Positions 36,844 through 44,995 of a stretch of DNA of 64,000 nt are shown piece after piece (position 1 is the stretch's first letter; each line of letters opens with the position of its first letter). The stretch is from positions 1-64,000 of the forward strand of contig NZ_JALJVC010000011.1 of the NCBI RefSeq assembly GCF_022967985.1, in the 5' to 3' direction. The notes beneath the pieces were generated by a model. It was not told where the DNA came from. It worked only from the letters and a program-made list of their open reading frames with translations, and searched no databases. This DNA is from Acinetobacter lwoffii (GTDB lineage: Bacteria; Pseudomonadota; Gammaproteobacteria; Pseudomonadales; Moraxellaceae). Both the position numbers and the translations under genes were made by a program.

Positions 36844-37025
36844 ATGATGTTACTGAAAAAAGAGGCCTGATTTTTCAGGTCTTTTTCATTGAGTCTATTT
36901 TCCAGAAAATGATTAAAAAATCTCTGCATTCTGATCTAACTTCTTGAATATGATTAAGAGTTGTCTGCTAATTTTTGCTATAAAAATAAGTCCTTTTTAA
37001 AGTCATTTCAGGATTTGGGATGAAA
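36844..37025. other. Intergenic region between nasS and the ABC permease
   Basis: A hairpin with T run (GACCTGAAAAATCAGGCC type, about 36863-36888) probably ends the nasTS transcript. The rest is AT-rich and has no gene; the sigma-54 promoter of the next operon follows at its end. Confidence 0.5.
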
Positions 37026-37041
37026 TGGCATCCATTTTGCT
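37026..37041 (+). promoter_or_regulatory. Sigma-54 promoter of the ABC transporter/dioxygenase operon
   Basis: TGGCATCCATTTTGCT, GG-GC spacing 12, 49 bases upstream of the permease ATG. Confidence 0.75.
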
Positions 37042-37089
37042 TAATCAGTATTACGTTTTATAAAAATTGTAATATTGAGGGGCAACACT

Positions 37090-38034
37090 ATGAGTTACGT
37101 TGCGCGTGAACTCAGTCAAAGAAATAAGTTACTGTTTGGCTTGGGGTCGTTTTTAATACCAATTCTGATCTGGTGTGCAGTCAGTTATTTGCCATTTATC
37201 TGGCATCCACAAGTCCAGATTACGGATTCAGGTAGTGTTGCCTATTTACAGGTCGAGAGTCGTATTGATAAAGACCAGTTTTTTTCTGCTGCGCAGTCTG
37301 CGGTAGATCAGGGTCTGGCTCCGCCGCAGGGTATTCTGGTCAACCCGATTTATCTGCCTGCACCGCATCAAGTGGCAATTGCACTGATCACAGCTTTTAC
37401 CACGGAGCCTACCCAAGCCAATGCACCCTGGTTTCATGAAAGTCTGTGGCACAGTATCAAGTTGGTCTTTACCGCGTTCTTTATTTCTTCCTTGGTTGGT
37501 ATTCCACTCGGTATTTTATGCGGATTTTCAAATAAAATTTCCCAGCTGACCGAACCCTTTGTTGAGTTTTTCCGCTATTTACCTGCTCCGGCCTTTGGTG
37601 CACTGGCAGTGGCAATTCTCGGAATTAATGATGCACCCAAAATTGCCATTATTGTGATAGGAACCCTGTTCCAGCAAATCCTGATTATTGCCAATACCAC
37701 ACGTCTGGTCGATCGCAGCCTGATTGAAGCCGGTTTTACCTTGGGCACCAATAAATTCAAAAGCCTGCTGCATGTGGTGATTCCTGCCGCCCTGCCTGAA
37801 ATTTACCGCAATCTGCGTGTGCTGCTCGGCTGGGCATGGACTTACCTGATCGTAGCAGAACTAATCGGCAGTACCTCCGGGATTACCTGGTTCATTACCC
37901 AGCAAGCCCGTTATCAGAACTTTGATAATGTCTTTGCCGCGATCCTGATTATCGGGGTGATTGGTCTGCTGTGTGATGTGATTTTAATGAAACTGGGACA
38001 ACGCTTATTTAAATGGAAACCGGGAGCTAACTGA
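37090..38034 (+). CDS. ABC transporter permease, probably for guanidine or a related cation
   Basis: A 314-residue NitT/TauT-type permease. The first helix (FGLGSFLIPILIWCAVSYLP) is followed by a periplasmic stretch of about 80 residues, longer than in ordinary members, then five helices and the EAA loop IEAGFTLGTNKFKSLLHVV. The start at 37090 has GAGGGG 8 bases upstream; the longer TTG frame does not. The stop overlaps the ATPase start. Its cognate binding protein is probably the lipoprotein encoded with allophanate hydrolase (41285-42307). Substrate is inferred from the surrounding guanidine riboswitches and degradation genes; urea or nitrate remain possible. Confidence 0.85.
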   Translation: MSYVARELSQRNKLLFGLGSFLIPILIWCAVSYLPFIWHPQVQITDSGSVAYLQVESRIDKDQFFSAAQSAVDQGLAPPQGILVNPIYLPAPHQVAIALITAFTTEPTQANAPWFHESLWHSIKLVFTAFFISSLVGIPLGILCGFSNKISQLTEPFVEFFRYLPAPAFGALAVAILGINDAPKIAIIVIGTLFQQILIIANTTRLVDRSLIEAGFTLGTNKFKSLLHVVIPAALPEIYRNLRVLLGWAWTYLIVAELIGSTSGITWFITQQARYQNFDNVFAAILIIGVIGLLCDVILMKLGQRLFKWKPGAN

Positions 38035-38915
38035 TGCAAAACACTGAATTTAATACCCGCGAATACTTTGACAAGATTTATAGCCGTCCGGTGATTCTGG
38101 AAGCGAAGCAACTGACGCAAAAATTCAGCCATGGCAAAACCGAACGTACGGTTTTAAATGCACTCAATTTGAAAATTCATAAGCGTGAATTCATCTGTGT
38201 GATTGGGCCTTCCGGTTGCGGCAAGTCAACCTTTAGCCGTGTAGTCGCCGGTCTGGATCCTTATAGCAGTGGTGAGATTCTGGTGGATGGCCAGCCGATT
38301 ACCGGCCCAAGTCCGGAGCGTGGCATGGTGTTCCAGGGCTATACCCTGTTTCCATGGAAAACCGTCAAGGAAAATGTCATGTTTGGCCCGCGCATGAAAG
38401 GCCAAAGTAGTGCAGCGGCCGAAGCGCAGGCACGTGAATGGATCAATATCATTGGTCTGGAAAAGTATGAAAACCAGTATCCGCATGAGCTGTCTGGCGG
38501 GATGAAACAGCGTGTCGCGATTGCCCGGGCTTTGGTCAATGAACCGAAGATCCTGTTGATGGATGAACCGTTTGGGGCACTTGATCCGCATACCCGGCAA
38601 AAAATGCAGCGTCACCTGATGGACCTGTGGCAAAACATTGATATCACCATCATTTTTGTGACCCACGATATGGATGAAGCCATTCTTTTGGCTGACCGGA
38701 TTGTGGCACTGAAAGCCAATCCGGGTGAAATCAAGGAAATTATTGAAGTTGATTTACCTCGTCCACGCCATCCAGACGTCATGCTTAGCCCTGAATTTAA
38801 ACAGTTAAGACAACGTGTCGATTATCTGGTGCATGCTGAAGAAGATGAACTGGATCCGGCACTGGCAGAACTACCGGTCATTCCGCGTATGACCAAGGTC
38901 AGCAACAATAAATAA
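38034..38915 (+). CDS. ABC transporter ATP-binding protein, NitT/TauT type
   Basis: A 293-residue ATPase: Walker A GPSGCGKSTFSRV, Q-loop VFQGYTLFPWKTV, signature LSGGMKQRVAIARAL, Walker B ILLMDEPFGALD, switch VTHDMDEAI. The C-terminal tail (about 240-293) is acidic and variable. It shares a TGATG junction with the permease. The next gene begins after a guanidine-II riboswitch, so transporter and dioxygenase share one transcript but are controlled separately at translation. Confidence 0.93.
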   Translation: MQNTEFNTREYFDKIYSRPVILEAKQLTQKFSHGKTERTVLNALNLKIHKREFICVIGPSGCGKSTFSRVVAGLDPYSSGEILVDGQPITGPSPERGMVFQGYTLFPWKTVKENVMFGPRMKGQSSAAAEAQAREWINIIGLEKYENQYPHELSGGMKQRVAIARALVNEPKILLMDEPFGALDPHTRQKMQRHLMDLWQNIDITIIFVTHDMDEAILLADRIVALKANPGEIKEIIEVDLPRPRHPDVMLSPEFKQLRQRVDYLVHAEEDELDPALAELPVIPRMTKVSNNK

Positions 38916-38928
38916 TCTTATTCAAAAT

Positions 38929-38986
38929 ACCTTTGGGACGACCCGAAGGTTTTAATCGCTGTGTTGGACGACCAACATTAGAGGTG
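38929..38986 (+). promoter_or_regulatory. Guanidine-II (mini-ykkC) riboswitch
   Basis: Two hairpins have the class hallmark loop ACGA: P1 (38929-38950) is ACCTTTGGG-[ACGA]-CCCGAAGGT and P2 (38962-38977) is TGTTGG-[ACGA]-CCAACA. An 11-base linker joins them. The ribosome site AGAGGTG (38980-38986) follows P2 at once and the ATG is at 38993. Guanidine dimerises the two loops and frees the ribosome site in known members. It therefore should switch on translation of the dioxygenase and the genes behind it. Confidence 0.9.
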
Positions 38987-38992
38987 ATTATC

Positions 38993-40000
38993 ATGCAAGC
39001 GCAATATGTACTCCCCCTTGTTGATATTTCTAAACTGCAAAGTCCAGATTTAGCCGATCGTTTTGAAGTAGCAAATGCTCTGGATCAAGCCTGTAAAGAA
39101 GTCGGATTTCTCTATCTGCAAGGTAGCCAGTTTAATTTTGAATACGCCAAAGCCCTGATTGAAATGGCCCAGTCCTATTTTGCACAGGATCTGGACAGCA
39201 AGATGCAGCATTATATTGGCAAATCAAAAAACCATAGCGGCTATGTGCCGATTGGTGAAGAACAGTTTGCCGGCAACAGTTATGACTTAAAAGAAGCCTA
39301 TGATGTCAATTATGATTATCAGGCTACACAAAAAAACTGTCCTTTGCTTGGGCCTACCTTATGGCCAGATCATCCGGATTTCAAGTCTATTGTCAGCCAA
39401 TACTATAGTCATCTGCGTGAGATCAGCCGGCAGATTTTTTCTGCTTTTGCACTGGCATTGGACGTTCGTGAGGATTTTTTCGCAAGCATAATTACTGATG
39501 CACCAAGTCAGCTACGCTTGATTCATTATCCCTATAATCCTGAAGTGAAGGACGCCGAAGGGATTGGCGCACATACCGATTACGAATGCTTTACCCTGCT
39601 GTTACCCACCGCACCCGGCTTACAGGTTTTGAATAAAGCCGGCGAATGGATCGACATTCCACTAATTGAAAACACTCTGGTGATGAATATCGGTGACATG
39701 ATGGAAATTCTGTCGAATGGTAAATATCTTGCCACCAAGCACCGCGTGAAAAAGGTCTCGGAAGAACGTTATTCATTCCCGCTGTTTTGCGCCTGCAATT
39801 ATGACACCGTGATTGAACCGGTTATTCACACTGAAAATTCCAAATATTCTGCCCTGATCGGGGGCGAGCACCTGTTTAATCAGACCGCCCAGACCTTTCA
39901 ATATTTAAAACAGCGCGTTGCTAGCGGTGAACTGATCTTAAAAAATGCTGTACCACTTTCCTCTTTTGGACTTGAAGAACAGACGGAGACAGCATCATGA
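38993..40000 (+). CDS. Isopenicillin-N-synthase-like Fe(II)/2-oxoglutarate dioxygenase under guanidine control
   Basis: A 335-residue enzyme of the IPNS/EFE-like non-haem iron family. The iron ligands are visible as H194 and D196 (AHTDYECFTLL) and H250 (TKHRVKKV), and the 2-oxoglutarate-binding R259 and S261 (RYSFPLF). The N-terminal DIOX_N part starts MQAQYVLPLVDISKL. The start at 38993 follows the riboswitch; a longer frame from 38933 is translated riboswitch. Substrate is unknown. Under a guanidine riboswitch it may hydroxylate an alkyl-guanidine, arginine derivative or guanidine itself, or release guanidine. That is inference. The stop overlaps the next ATG. Confidence 0.88.
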   Translation: MQAQYVLPLVDISKLQSPDLADRFEVANALDQACKEVGFLYLQGSQFNFEYAKALIEMAQSYFAQDLDSKMQHYIGKSKNHSGYVPIGEEQFAGNSYDLKEAYDVNYDYQATQKNCPLLGPTLWPDHPDFKSIVSQYYSHLREISRQIFSAFALALDVREDFFASIITDAPSQLRLIHYPYNPEVKDAEGIGAHTDYECFTLLLPTAPGLQVLNKAGEWIDIPLIENTLVMNIGDMMEILSNGKYLATKHRVKKVSEERYSFPLFCACNYDTVIEPVIHTENSKYSALIGGEHLFNQTAQTFQYLKQRVASGELILKNAVPLSSFGLEEQTETAS

Positions 40001-40878
40001 ATCTGTTTGAAGTGATTAAGACTTTAAAGCCCACCACCCCTCAGCCAGAGATTATTCCAGAATTTTTATACGGTGCTTTCCGGCGTAAAAGTATCAGTTT
40101 TTATAATGGCCTAACCGATGAAAACACCATTGTGTACTGGTTTCAGTCGCGCAGTTTCACCATTGATCTTCGTCTAAAAAGCCAGACGGGAACTGCTGTT
40201 CAGGAACGCCAAGGCTGGATTGGCAATACGCTTTGGGATAACGCCAGCCAGCTCTTGTCTTGGGAAGTGAAAGACTACGCCAATTACCAGAATCATGTGC
40301 AGTGGCCGGAACCAGCCAAGCTACATGCGATTGGCAACTGCATTCTGGAGTTTTCTCCAAGTAATGTCTATGTCGAAGACTGGCGCCAGCAGGTACAGCA
40401 TGGTTTATTTTTAGGCTTGCGCCTTCAGTCTGCACTTGATGTTCAATCTGGTCAGACACTGGAAATGGATGGTGGCCTGATTATTTGTGCTGATCATATT
40501 GCCTATGCCCTGACGCGTTTGCCTAAAGTGCAAAGTGCAGTAGCTCAAATAGATTTGAAAGCAGTCGATCCGACCGTGTTTGCCTTGGTGGAAAGTTTTG
40601 AAGTTTCTATCGGGACTGATGGCCAAGCTAAAACTTACAGCACCCGCACAAGCGAAACAGGCAAAGCCTTTAAGCTGGAAAATTTTGAAGTTCTCAATGA
40701 AAGCAGTCTGGTTCAGCATGTCATTTTAGATGGTCGCAACATTGACCTGATTTTTGAGCTGGATATATACCAGCCGGATTACCAATTTCAATATGCAACC
40801 CCCACGACTACACAAGCTGAAAGCTGGCTGAAGTCAGAACAGGATCACCTGATGCAGCATGCAGAACGGGTGTTATAG
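39997..40878 (+). CDS. Unrecognised protein co-translated with the guanidine-controlled dioxygenase
   Basis: A 293-residue soluble protein with no signal peptide or membrane segment. The sequence is rich in beta strands and aromatic residues (YWFQSRSFTIDLRL, ILEFSPSNVYVEDWR, FELDIYQPDYQF) and resembles a barrel-type fold, but I do not recognise a family. The ATG overlaps the dioxygenase stop (ATGA), indicating a partnership. It is followed after 8 bases by the SMR pump. It may be a binding or processing partner of the oxygenase; no function can be assigned. Confidence 0.85.
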   Translation: MNLFEVIKTLKPTTPQPEIIPEFLYGAFRRKSISFYNGLTDENTIVYWFQSRSFTIDLRLKSQTGTAVQERQGWIGNTLWDNASQLLSWEVKDYANYQNHVQWPEPAKLHAIGNCILEFSPSNVYVEDWRQQVQHGLFLGLRLQSALDVQSGQTLEMDGGLIICADHIAYALTRLPKVQSAVAQIDLKAVDPTVFALVESFEVSIGTDGQAKTYSTRTSETGKAFKLENFEVLNESSLVQHVILDGRNIDLIFELDIYQPDYQFQYATPTTTQAESWLKSEQDHLMQHAERVL

Positions 40879-40886
40879 GGAGAAAT

Positions 40887-41216
40887 ATGTCTTTTTTATA
40901 TCTTTCGATTGCCATTATTGCAGAAGTCATTGCAACTTCTGCATTGAAAGCCTCCAATGGTTTTAGCGTGCTCTGGCCTTCACTTGCCACCATTGCCGGT
41001 TATGCCGTTGCCCTGTTTTTCCTGTCACTGACCATGAAAACTATTCCGATGGGCATTGCCTATGCAATCTGGTCTGGTGCCGGCATTATCCTGATTTCAA
41101 CGGTTGGCCTCTTGGTGTTTAAACAGCAACTGGATCTTCCCGCGCTGATCGGTCTGGCGTTTATGATCATTGGCATTATTTTTATCAATGTCTTTTCCAA
41201 AAGTACGCAGCTTTAA
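40887..41216 (+). CDS. Small multidrug resistance (SMR) exporter, EmrE/AbeS type
   Basis: A 109-residue protein with four membrane helices. Glu13 (in IAIIAEVIATSALKAS) is the conserved proton/substrate-coupling acid. The segment GIAYAIWSGAGIILIS marks the EmrE/AbeS (polyaromatic cation) branch, not the Gdx/SugE guanidinium branch, which would read differently in that helix. It has AGGGAGA upstream and is last in the operon. Its placement suggests export of guanidinium or a substituted guanidine, or of hydrophobic cations produced with it. The closest relative is probably AbeS of A. baumannii. Confidence 0.9.
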   Translation: MSFLYLSIAIIAEVIATSALKASNGFSVLWPSLATIAGYAVALFFLSLTMKTIPMGIAYAIWSGAGIILISTVGLLVFKQQLDLPALIGLAFMIIGIIFINVFSKSTQL

Positions 41217-41240
41217 TTTTTTAATACTCATCTGACCAAT

Positions 41241-41266
41241 AAAAAATCCCCAGACCGGGGATTTCT
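41241..41266. terminator. Bidirectional terminator between the SMR and binding-protein genes
   Basis: AAATCCCC pairs with GGGGATTT around AGACC. The A run on the left and TTTCTT on the right serve the two converging operons. Confidence 0.75.
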
Positions 41267-41284
41267 TATGTAAGAGATCAGGCT

Positions 41285-42307
41285 TTATTGCAGCTCTTGC
41301 ACCAGAGTTGGAACAATCACGCCATCCACGTTCATTTCAGTCGTATAAATGCCGTTGGCCACATTGAACTTGTTCACATGATAGCTGGAACCATAGATCG
41401 AGTCGAAACCCTCACCTTTGGTAAAGACTTTCCTGTTGGCGGCCAGATCCAGTAAATGTGTACCATCAATGAACTGCATATAGGTTTTCGCATCGACACC
41501 GACACGTTTAGACATGATCTGTGCAGCGTCTTCTCGAGTCGCCGGGTCATTGATGTATTTGACAGTTTTATCCCAAACCTGAATCACCTTTTTCCATTGC
41601 TCTTTATTGGCTTCCAGATGGGCTGGATTCACGGTCAAGGTATCGTAGATTAATCCCGGCTTGTCTTTAGAGGTGAAAATGATTTTTGAACCGGCCACTG
41701 CAGATAGCGCTTGATTCGCCACCGGCTGCCATACTGCAATCACATCAATATCGGGAGTAGCAAAAACCTGTGGCAATTCATTGGTCATGGTATTGACCAG
41801 TTTAACTTCATTCAGTTTAACCTTGGCATCATCTAGTGCAGTGGACAGTAACAAGTGATCGACCAGGCCTTTTTCAGTTGCAATCGTTTTACTGCGCAGA
41901 TCCTCAATTGAGTTAATGCCATTCTTGGCAATAATCACGTCATTTCCAGCTGAATAATCAGTCGCCATGATCATCACACCCTTGGTGCCGCCAGAACCAG
42001 TGACCAGATTATCACCATTGGTGACCAGTACGGCGTCCAGCTGATTCGCTGCGAATGCAGAGAGTGAAGCAGAATAGTCAAACCATTTAAAATCGGCATT
42101 AACTCCGGCATCTTCCAGCCAGCCTTTTTCAATCGCCACCTGCCAGGCCACAAATCCCGGCCAGTCACTATAACCAATCCGGATGGGCTGAGTAGTCACA
42201 CGTCCTTCTGCCTTGGCATTTGGTTCAGGTACTTTAGCGGTATTGTCACAACCGCTTAAAAGGATTGCAGACAGTACGGAAACGGACATCAGTGCTTTTT
42301 TGATCAT
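41285..42307 (-). CDS. Solute-binding lipoprotein of a NitT/TauT-type ABC transporter
   Basis: A 340-residue lipoprotein (from MIKKALMSVS). Signal peptide with lipobox LLSGC, then a two-lobed binding protein with IRIGYSDWPGFVAWQVAIEKG, ANQLDAVLVTNGDN and TIATEKGLVDHLLL. Its partner permease and ATPase (37090-38915) lie in the convergent operon. The ATG overlaps the allophanate hydrolase stop (ATGA), and AGGGGA sits before it. Location beside allophanate hydrolase points to guanidine or urea as the ligand. The start at 42307 replaces a longer frame that overlaps the upstream gene. Confidence 0.88.
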   Translation of the reverse strand: MIKKALMSVSVLSAILLSGCDNTAKVPEPNAKAEGRVTTQPIRIGYSDWPGFVAWQVAIEKGWLEDAGVNADFKWFDYSASLSAFAANQLDAVLVTNGDNLVTGSGGTKGVMIMATDYSAGNDVIIAKNGINSIEDLRSKTIATEKGLVDHLLLSTALDDAKVKLNEVKLVNTMTNELPQVFATPDIDVIAVWQPVANQALSAVAGSKIIFTSKDKPGLIYDTLTVNPAHLEANKEQWKKVIQVWDKTVKYINDPATREDAAQIMSKRVGVDAKTYMQFIDGTHLLDLAANRKVFTKGEGFDSIYGSSYHVNKFNVANGIYTTEMNVDGVIVPTLVQELQ

Positions 42308-44112
42308 TTTGCGACTTCCCCTATGCATTCACATTTAAATTTGGTATTTGAAAGTTGTTTAGATTTTATAAATTCGCGCCAGCCACCGAAATGACTGATA
42401 TCTGTTGCATCCTCAAGTGCATAGCCTTCACAGATAAAGCCTTTGACCCAAGTACCATCAATCAGCTGGACATTACCGATCCCCAAAGGTGCCGGAACTT
42501 CTGCAACAATGTCTCCGAACAGTGCACGCGGAATGTCCCAGACCTCTACTTCAATTGAAAAACCTTTCGCGTTGTATTGCAGGCCAGGTTTTGGCGGTGT
42601 GGTATTTTTTAAAGCATAGAGTTTGTAATGCGAAGCAGTCCGGGTCTGCTTGATCAGGGTGCCACCACGTGTGGTCAGCTGAAAATTCAGCGGCATTCCG
42701 GTCAGATGTGCACCGACGACAGCCAGTTTTACGCTGTGACCCGATGAGATTTCAGTTGTTTTTTCATAGCTAAGTTCAGAGGTGCCTAGCTTTAACTGGC
42801 TCGATTGCTGCCATTTTTGCCCGAATTTGGCCAGTGCTTCATCCATCCAGGCTGGCGCAATAAAGGTCACACCCGTTGGAAGACCATCAGCACGAATGCT
42901 ATTTGGTAGCGCCAAAGCCGAAAGATCGGCAAAATTGACAAAATTGGTATAAGCGCCCATGTGGCTGTTTTTTACCAGAGGATCGGCTTCTACTTCTGCA
43001 ATGCGATAAATGGTGGGTGCAGTAGGCACCATCAAGGCATCATAATCTGCCAGTGTATTTTGAATAACACGGCTCAGGTGGGCACGTTCATATTCATCCT
43101 GCATGACATCGACCGCATTGAACCGGTCTGCCTGCGCAATAATCTGGCCAATGACCGGATGGGTCTGCTCGCGTTGCACCATTTTTTCCACGGCACTAGT
43201 ACGTTCAGCCACCCAAGAGCGGTTGTAAAGTGCAGTCGCCAGTTGCTGAAATGGAGCAAAATCAATCGGCTCAACCATATAACCCAAGCTTTGTACACGT
43301 GCGATCGCTAGATTAAACGCTTTTTCAGTTTCAGCATCGCCATAAAATTCCAGTGTATCTGGAATGGCAATTTTCCCTTTTGAAAATTGGCTCGGTACAT
43401 TTTGAGGATGCGTTCTGGAATACTCATCGCTGGCATCATAGCCCTGCATGACTTGCGCCACCTGCCAGGCATCATCCACCGTTAAGGCAAAAATCGAAAT
43501 TACATCGATGGTGCGACAAGCCGGAATCAGGCCTGTAGTCGAGAACCAGCCTTTGGTCGGTTTGAGTCCGACAGTGTTATTGTGGCCTGCCGGTACACGT
43601 CCTGAACCTGCAGTATCTGTACCCAGTGAAAATGGCACTAATCCATTGGCTACCACCACGCTGGAACCCGAACTCGAACCGCCACTGATATATTCAGGAT
43701 TAAAGCTGTTCTTCACGGCGCCGTATGGGGAGCGCACCCCAACCAGACCTGTCGCAAACTGATCCAGATTGGTTTTACCCACGACAATCGCGCCGGCAGC
43801 TTTTAATTTGGCTACTGCTGTTGCATCGGAAGTCGCCAGATAAGCTGCCTCTTTACATGCTGCTGTGGTATAGAACCCTGCAACATCAATATTGTCCTTG
43901 ACTGCAAATGGCACCCCATAAAGTGGCAAGCTTTCAATATCTGCACCAGTCAATGCATCAATTTGTGCCTGTAATTGTGCTGCTGTCGCAATTGATATCC
44001 AGGCATGATCGTCATTATTCAACTCGGCTACATACTCAATCAGGTCACTAAGCTGGATATTGTTATTCTGGTAGGCGTGTTGCCAGTCCTGTACAGTCCA
44101 TAAGTTGTGCAC
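42304..44112 (-). CDS. atzF: Allophanate hydrolase
   Basis: A 602-residue amidase-signature enzyme that hydrolyses allophanate to ammonia and CO2. Residues 1-450 form the amidase domain with the Ser-cis-Ser-Lys triad in YGVPFAVKDNIDVAG and GGSSSGSSVVVANG. Residues about 460-602 form the second domain seen in AtzF-type enzymes. It completes guanidine degradation: guanidine carboxylase, carboxyguanidine deiminase, then this enzyme. It is the third gene of a sigma-54 operon with a 43-aa ORF and a NikR-like regulator, and is translationally coupled to the binding protein. Confidence 0.94.
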   Translation of the reverse strand: MHNLWTVQDWQHAYQNNNIQLSDLIEYVAELNNDDHAWISIATAAQLQAQIDALTGADIESLPLYGVPFAVKDNIDVAGFYTTAACKEAAYLATSDATAVAKLKAAGAIVVGKTNLDQFATGLVGVRSPYGAVKNSFNPEYISGGSSSGSSVVVANGLVPFSLGTDTAGSGRVPAGHNNTVGLKPTKGWFSTTGLIPACRTIDVISIFALTVDDAWQVAQVMQGYDASDEYSRTHPQNVPSQFSKGKIAIPDTLEFYGDAETEKAFNLAIARVQSLGYMVEPIDFAPFQQLATALYNRSWVAERTSAVEKMVQREQTHPVIGQIIAQADRFNAVDVMQDEYERAHLSRVIQNTLADYDALMVPTAPTIYRIAEVEADPLVKNSHMGAYTNFVNFADLSALALPNSIRADGLPTGVTFIAPAWMDEALAKFGQKWQQSSQLKLGTSELSYEKTTEISSGHSVKLAVVGAHLTGMPLNFQLTTRGGTLIKQTRTASHYKLYALKNTTPPKPGLQYNAKGFSIEVEVWDIPRALFGDIVAEVPAPLGIGNVQLIDGTWVKGFICEGYALEDATDISHFGGWREFIKSKQLSNTKFKCECIGEVAK

Positions 44113-44123
44113 AGCTGTTCTCC

Positions 44124-44567
44124 TTAAGTGTGTTCGGTATTTTGTGGAATAGGTGGCATGACGGCATCCATCAGTTCGAGATGGCCTTTAATCACGCCTT
44201 TCAGTGCAATAAATTGTTCGCTTATTTCTTTCAGATCACTGCTCGCGCCCTGCATCAGCATGACTTGCAGGATTTTTTCATCATCCAGCTGGATATGAAG
44301 TGAGTTGATCACTTGCGCCAGATACTGCTGTTGCAGATCGACCAGCTGACTGCGTAGCGGTTTAAGGCTGACGTCATAGAGCAAAGTAAGTGTGCCAACC
44401 ATGACTTCATCGCGAATCACCAGATCATCAATCAGGTGACGATTAATCATATCGACAATGGCCTGCGAGCGGCTTTCATAGTGCTGCTCGACAATTTTTT
44501 GATCCATCGCATGTAGCGTTGTTTCTGGCACGGTAATACTGATCCGTGCCAATTTTTGTTTAGGCAC
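44124..44567 (-). CDS. NikR-like ribbon-helix-helix regulator lacking most nickel ligands
   Basis: About 147 residues from a GTG at 44567 with AAGGA upstream. The N-terminal arm and RHH are clear (ARISITVPETTLHAMDQKI, then SRSQAIVDMINRHL), and the C-terminal half resembles the ACT-like NikR domain (SLHIQLDDEKILQVMLMQG). Compared with E. coli NikR, His87 is kept, but His76, His89 and Cys95 correspond to Gln, Gln and Ile, so a square-planar nickel site cannot form. It probably senses another ligand of the nitrogen/guanidine pathway. The small ORF upstream ends inside its start region. Confidence 0.8.
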   Translation of the reverse strand: MPKQKLARISITVPETTLHAMDQKIVEQHYESRSQAIVDMINRHLIDDLVIRDEVMVGTLTLLYDVSLKPLRSQLVDLQQQYLAQVINSLHIQLDDEKILQVMLMQGASSDLKEISEQFIALKGVIKGHLELMDAVMPPIPQNTEHT

Positions 44568-44691
44568 GATGTTGATCCTTGGGTTGATATTGGGAAGACT
44601 GTTTAATGTGAAAGCCTGCACGTACGCTGAGAAGCTCTACCAGAAAGTGAAGCCATGGATGCATTTTTTTATTTGATGTCGGATTGTTCAT
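44560..44691 (-). CDS. Possible 43-aa protein leading the allophanate hydrolase operon
   Basis: The frame begins MNNPTSNKKMHPWLHFLVEL and has AGGAG 6 bases before the ATG, better than most starts here. The stop overlaps the first codons of the NikR-like gene, which suggests coupled translation. A short hydrophobic middle (LHFLVELLSV) and basic C terminus; no family was recognised. The ribosome site and coupling argue for translation; function is unknown. Confidence 0.5.
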   Translation of the reverse strand: MNNPTSNKKMHPWLHFLVELLSVRAGFHIKQSSQYQPKDQHRA

Positions 44692-44743
44692 GTGCATCTC
44701 CTAGGGATATTACAAAACCAGAATTTCGTATTACTTAGGAAAA

Positions 44744-44759
44744 TGCAGAAAGCGTGCCA
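44744..44759 (-). promoter_or_regulatory. Sigma-54 promoter of the NikR-like/allophanate hydrolase operon
   Basis: TGGCACGCTTTCTGCA on the minus strand is a near-consensus -24/-12 element, about 53 bases upstream of the 43-aa ORF. Confidence 0.85.
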
Positions 44760-44804
44760 ATTTTTAGTTATTTGGATGAGGTAAATAAACTTGCTTAAAA
44801 GGGC

Positions 44805-44837
44805 GAAAAAAAGCCCCATAACATTGAAATGGGGCTT
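44805..44837 (-). terminator. Terminator of the small transcript
   Basis: AAGCCCCAT pairs with ATGGGGCTT around a 9-base loop, with seven T residues on the minus strand. It lies between two sigma-54 promoters on the same strand and insulates them. Confidence 0.9.
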
Positions 44838-44985
44838 GTTCTAAAGCAAAAGTAAGTTTTGTATTTCACCGGTTTATTCCATTTTGATTGCTCATGTCCT
44901 TGCTATTCTTTTTATACATGAATGGTTAACCGATGTTTGTGATTATGAGTGATCAAGTGTATTGCTCTCCTCTATTTATATTGTA
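44805..44985 (-). ncRNA. Candidate sigma-54-dependent small RNA
   Basis: A sigma-54 promoter at 44996-45011 predicts a start near 44985, and a strong terminator ends at 44805, so the unit is about 180 bases. The longest reading frames inside are 14 and 17 codons. Possible structure: CATCGGTT pairs with AACCGGTG across about 50 bases, and a small CAAAA/TTTTG hairpin follows, then the terminator. Placement next to nitrogen genes and sigma-54 control resemble NtrC-dependent small RNAs of pseudomonads. A short peptide is the main alternative. Confidence 0.55.
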
Positions 44986-44995
44986 TATAAATAAA

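Noticed and set aside
38933..38992. N-terminal extension of the dioxygenase frame
   Set aside because: It runs through the two ACGA hairpins of the guanidine-II riboswitch; the ribosome site AGAGGTG sets the start at 38993.
40887..41216. Gdx/SugE guanidinium exporter
   Set aside because: The fourth-helix and signature segment GIAYAIWSGAGI belongs to the EmrE/AbeS branch. The guanidine context alone is not enough for a Gdx call.
44805..44985. Peptide gene in the small transcript (frame opening MYKKNSKDMSNQNGINR)
   Set aside because: Only 17 codons and no proper ribosome site; RNA is the simpler reading, though not proven.
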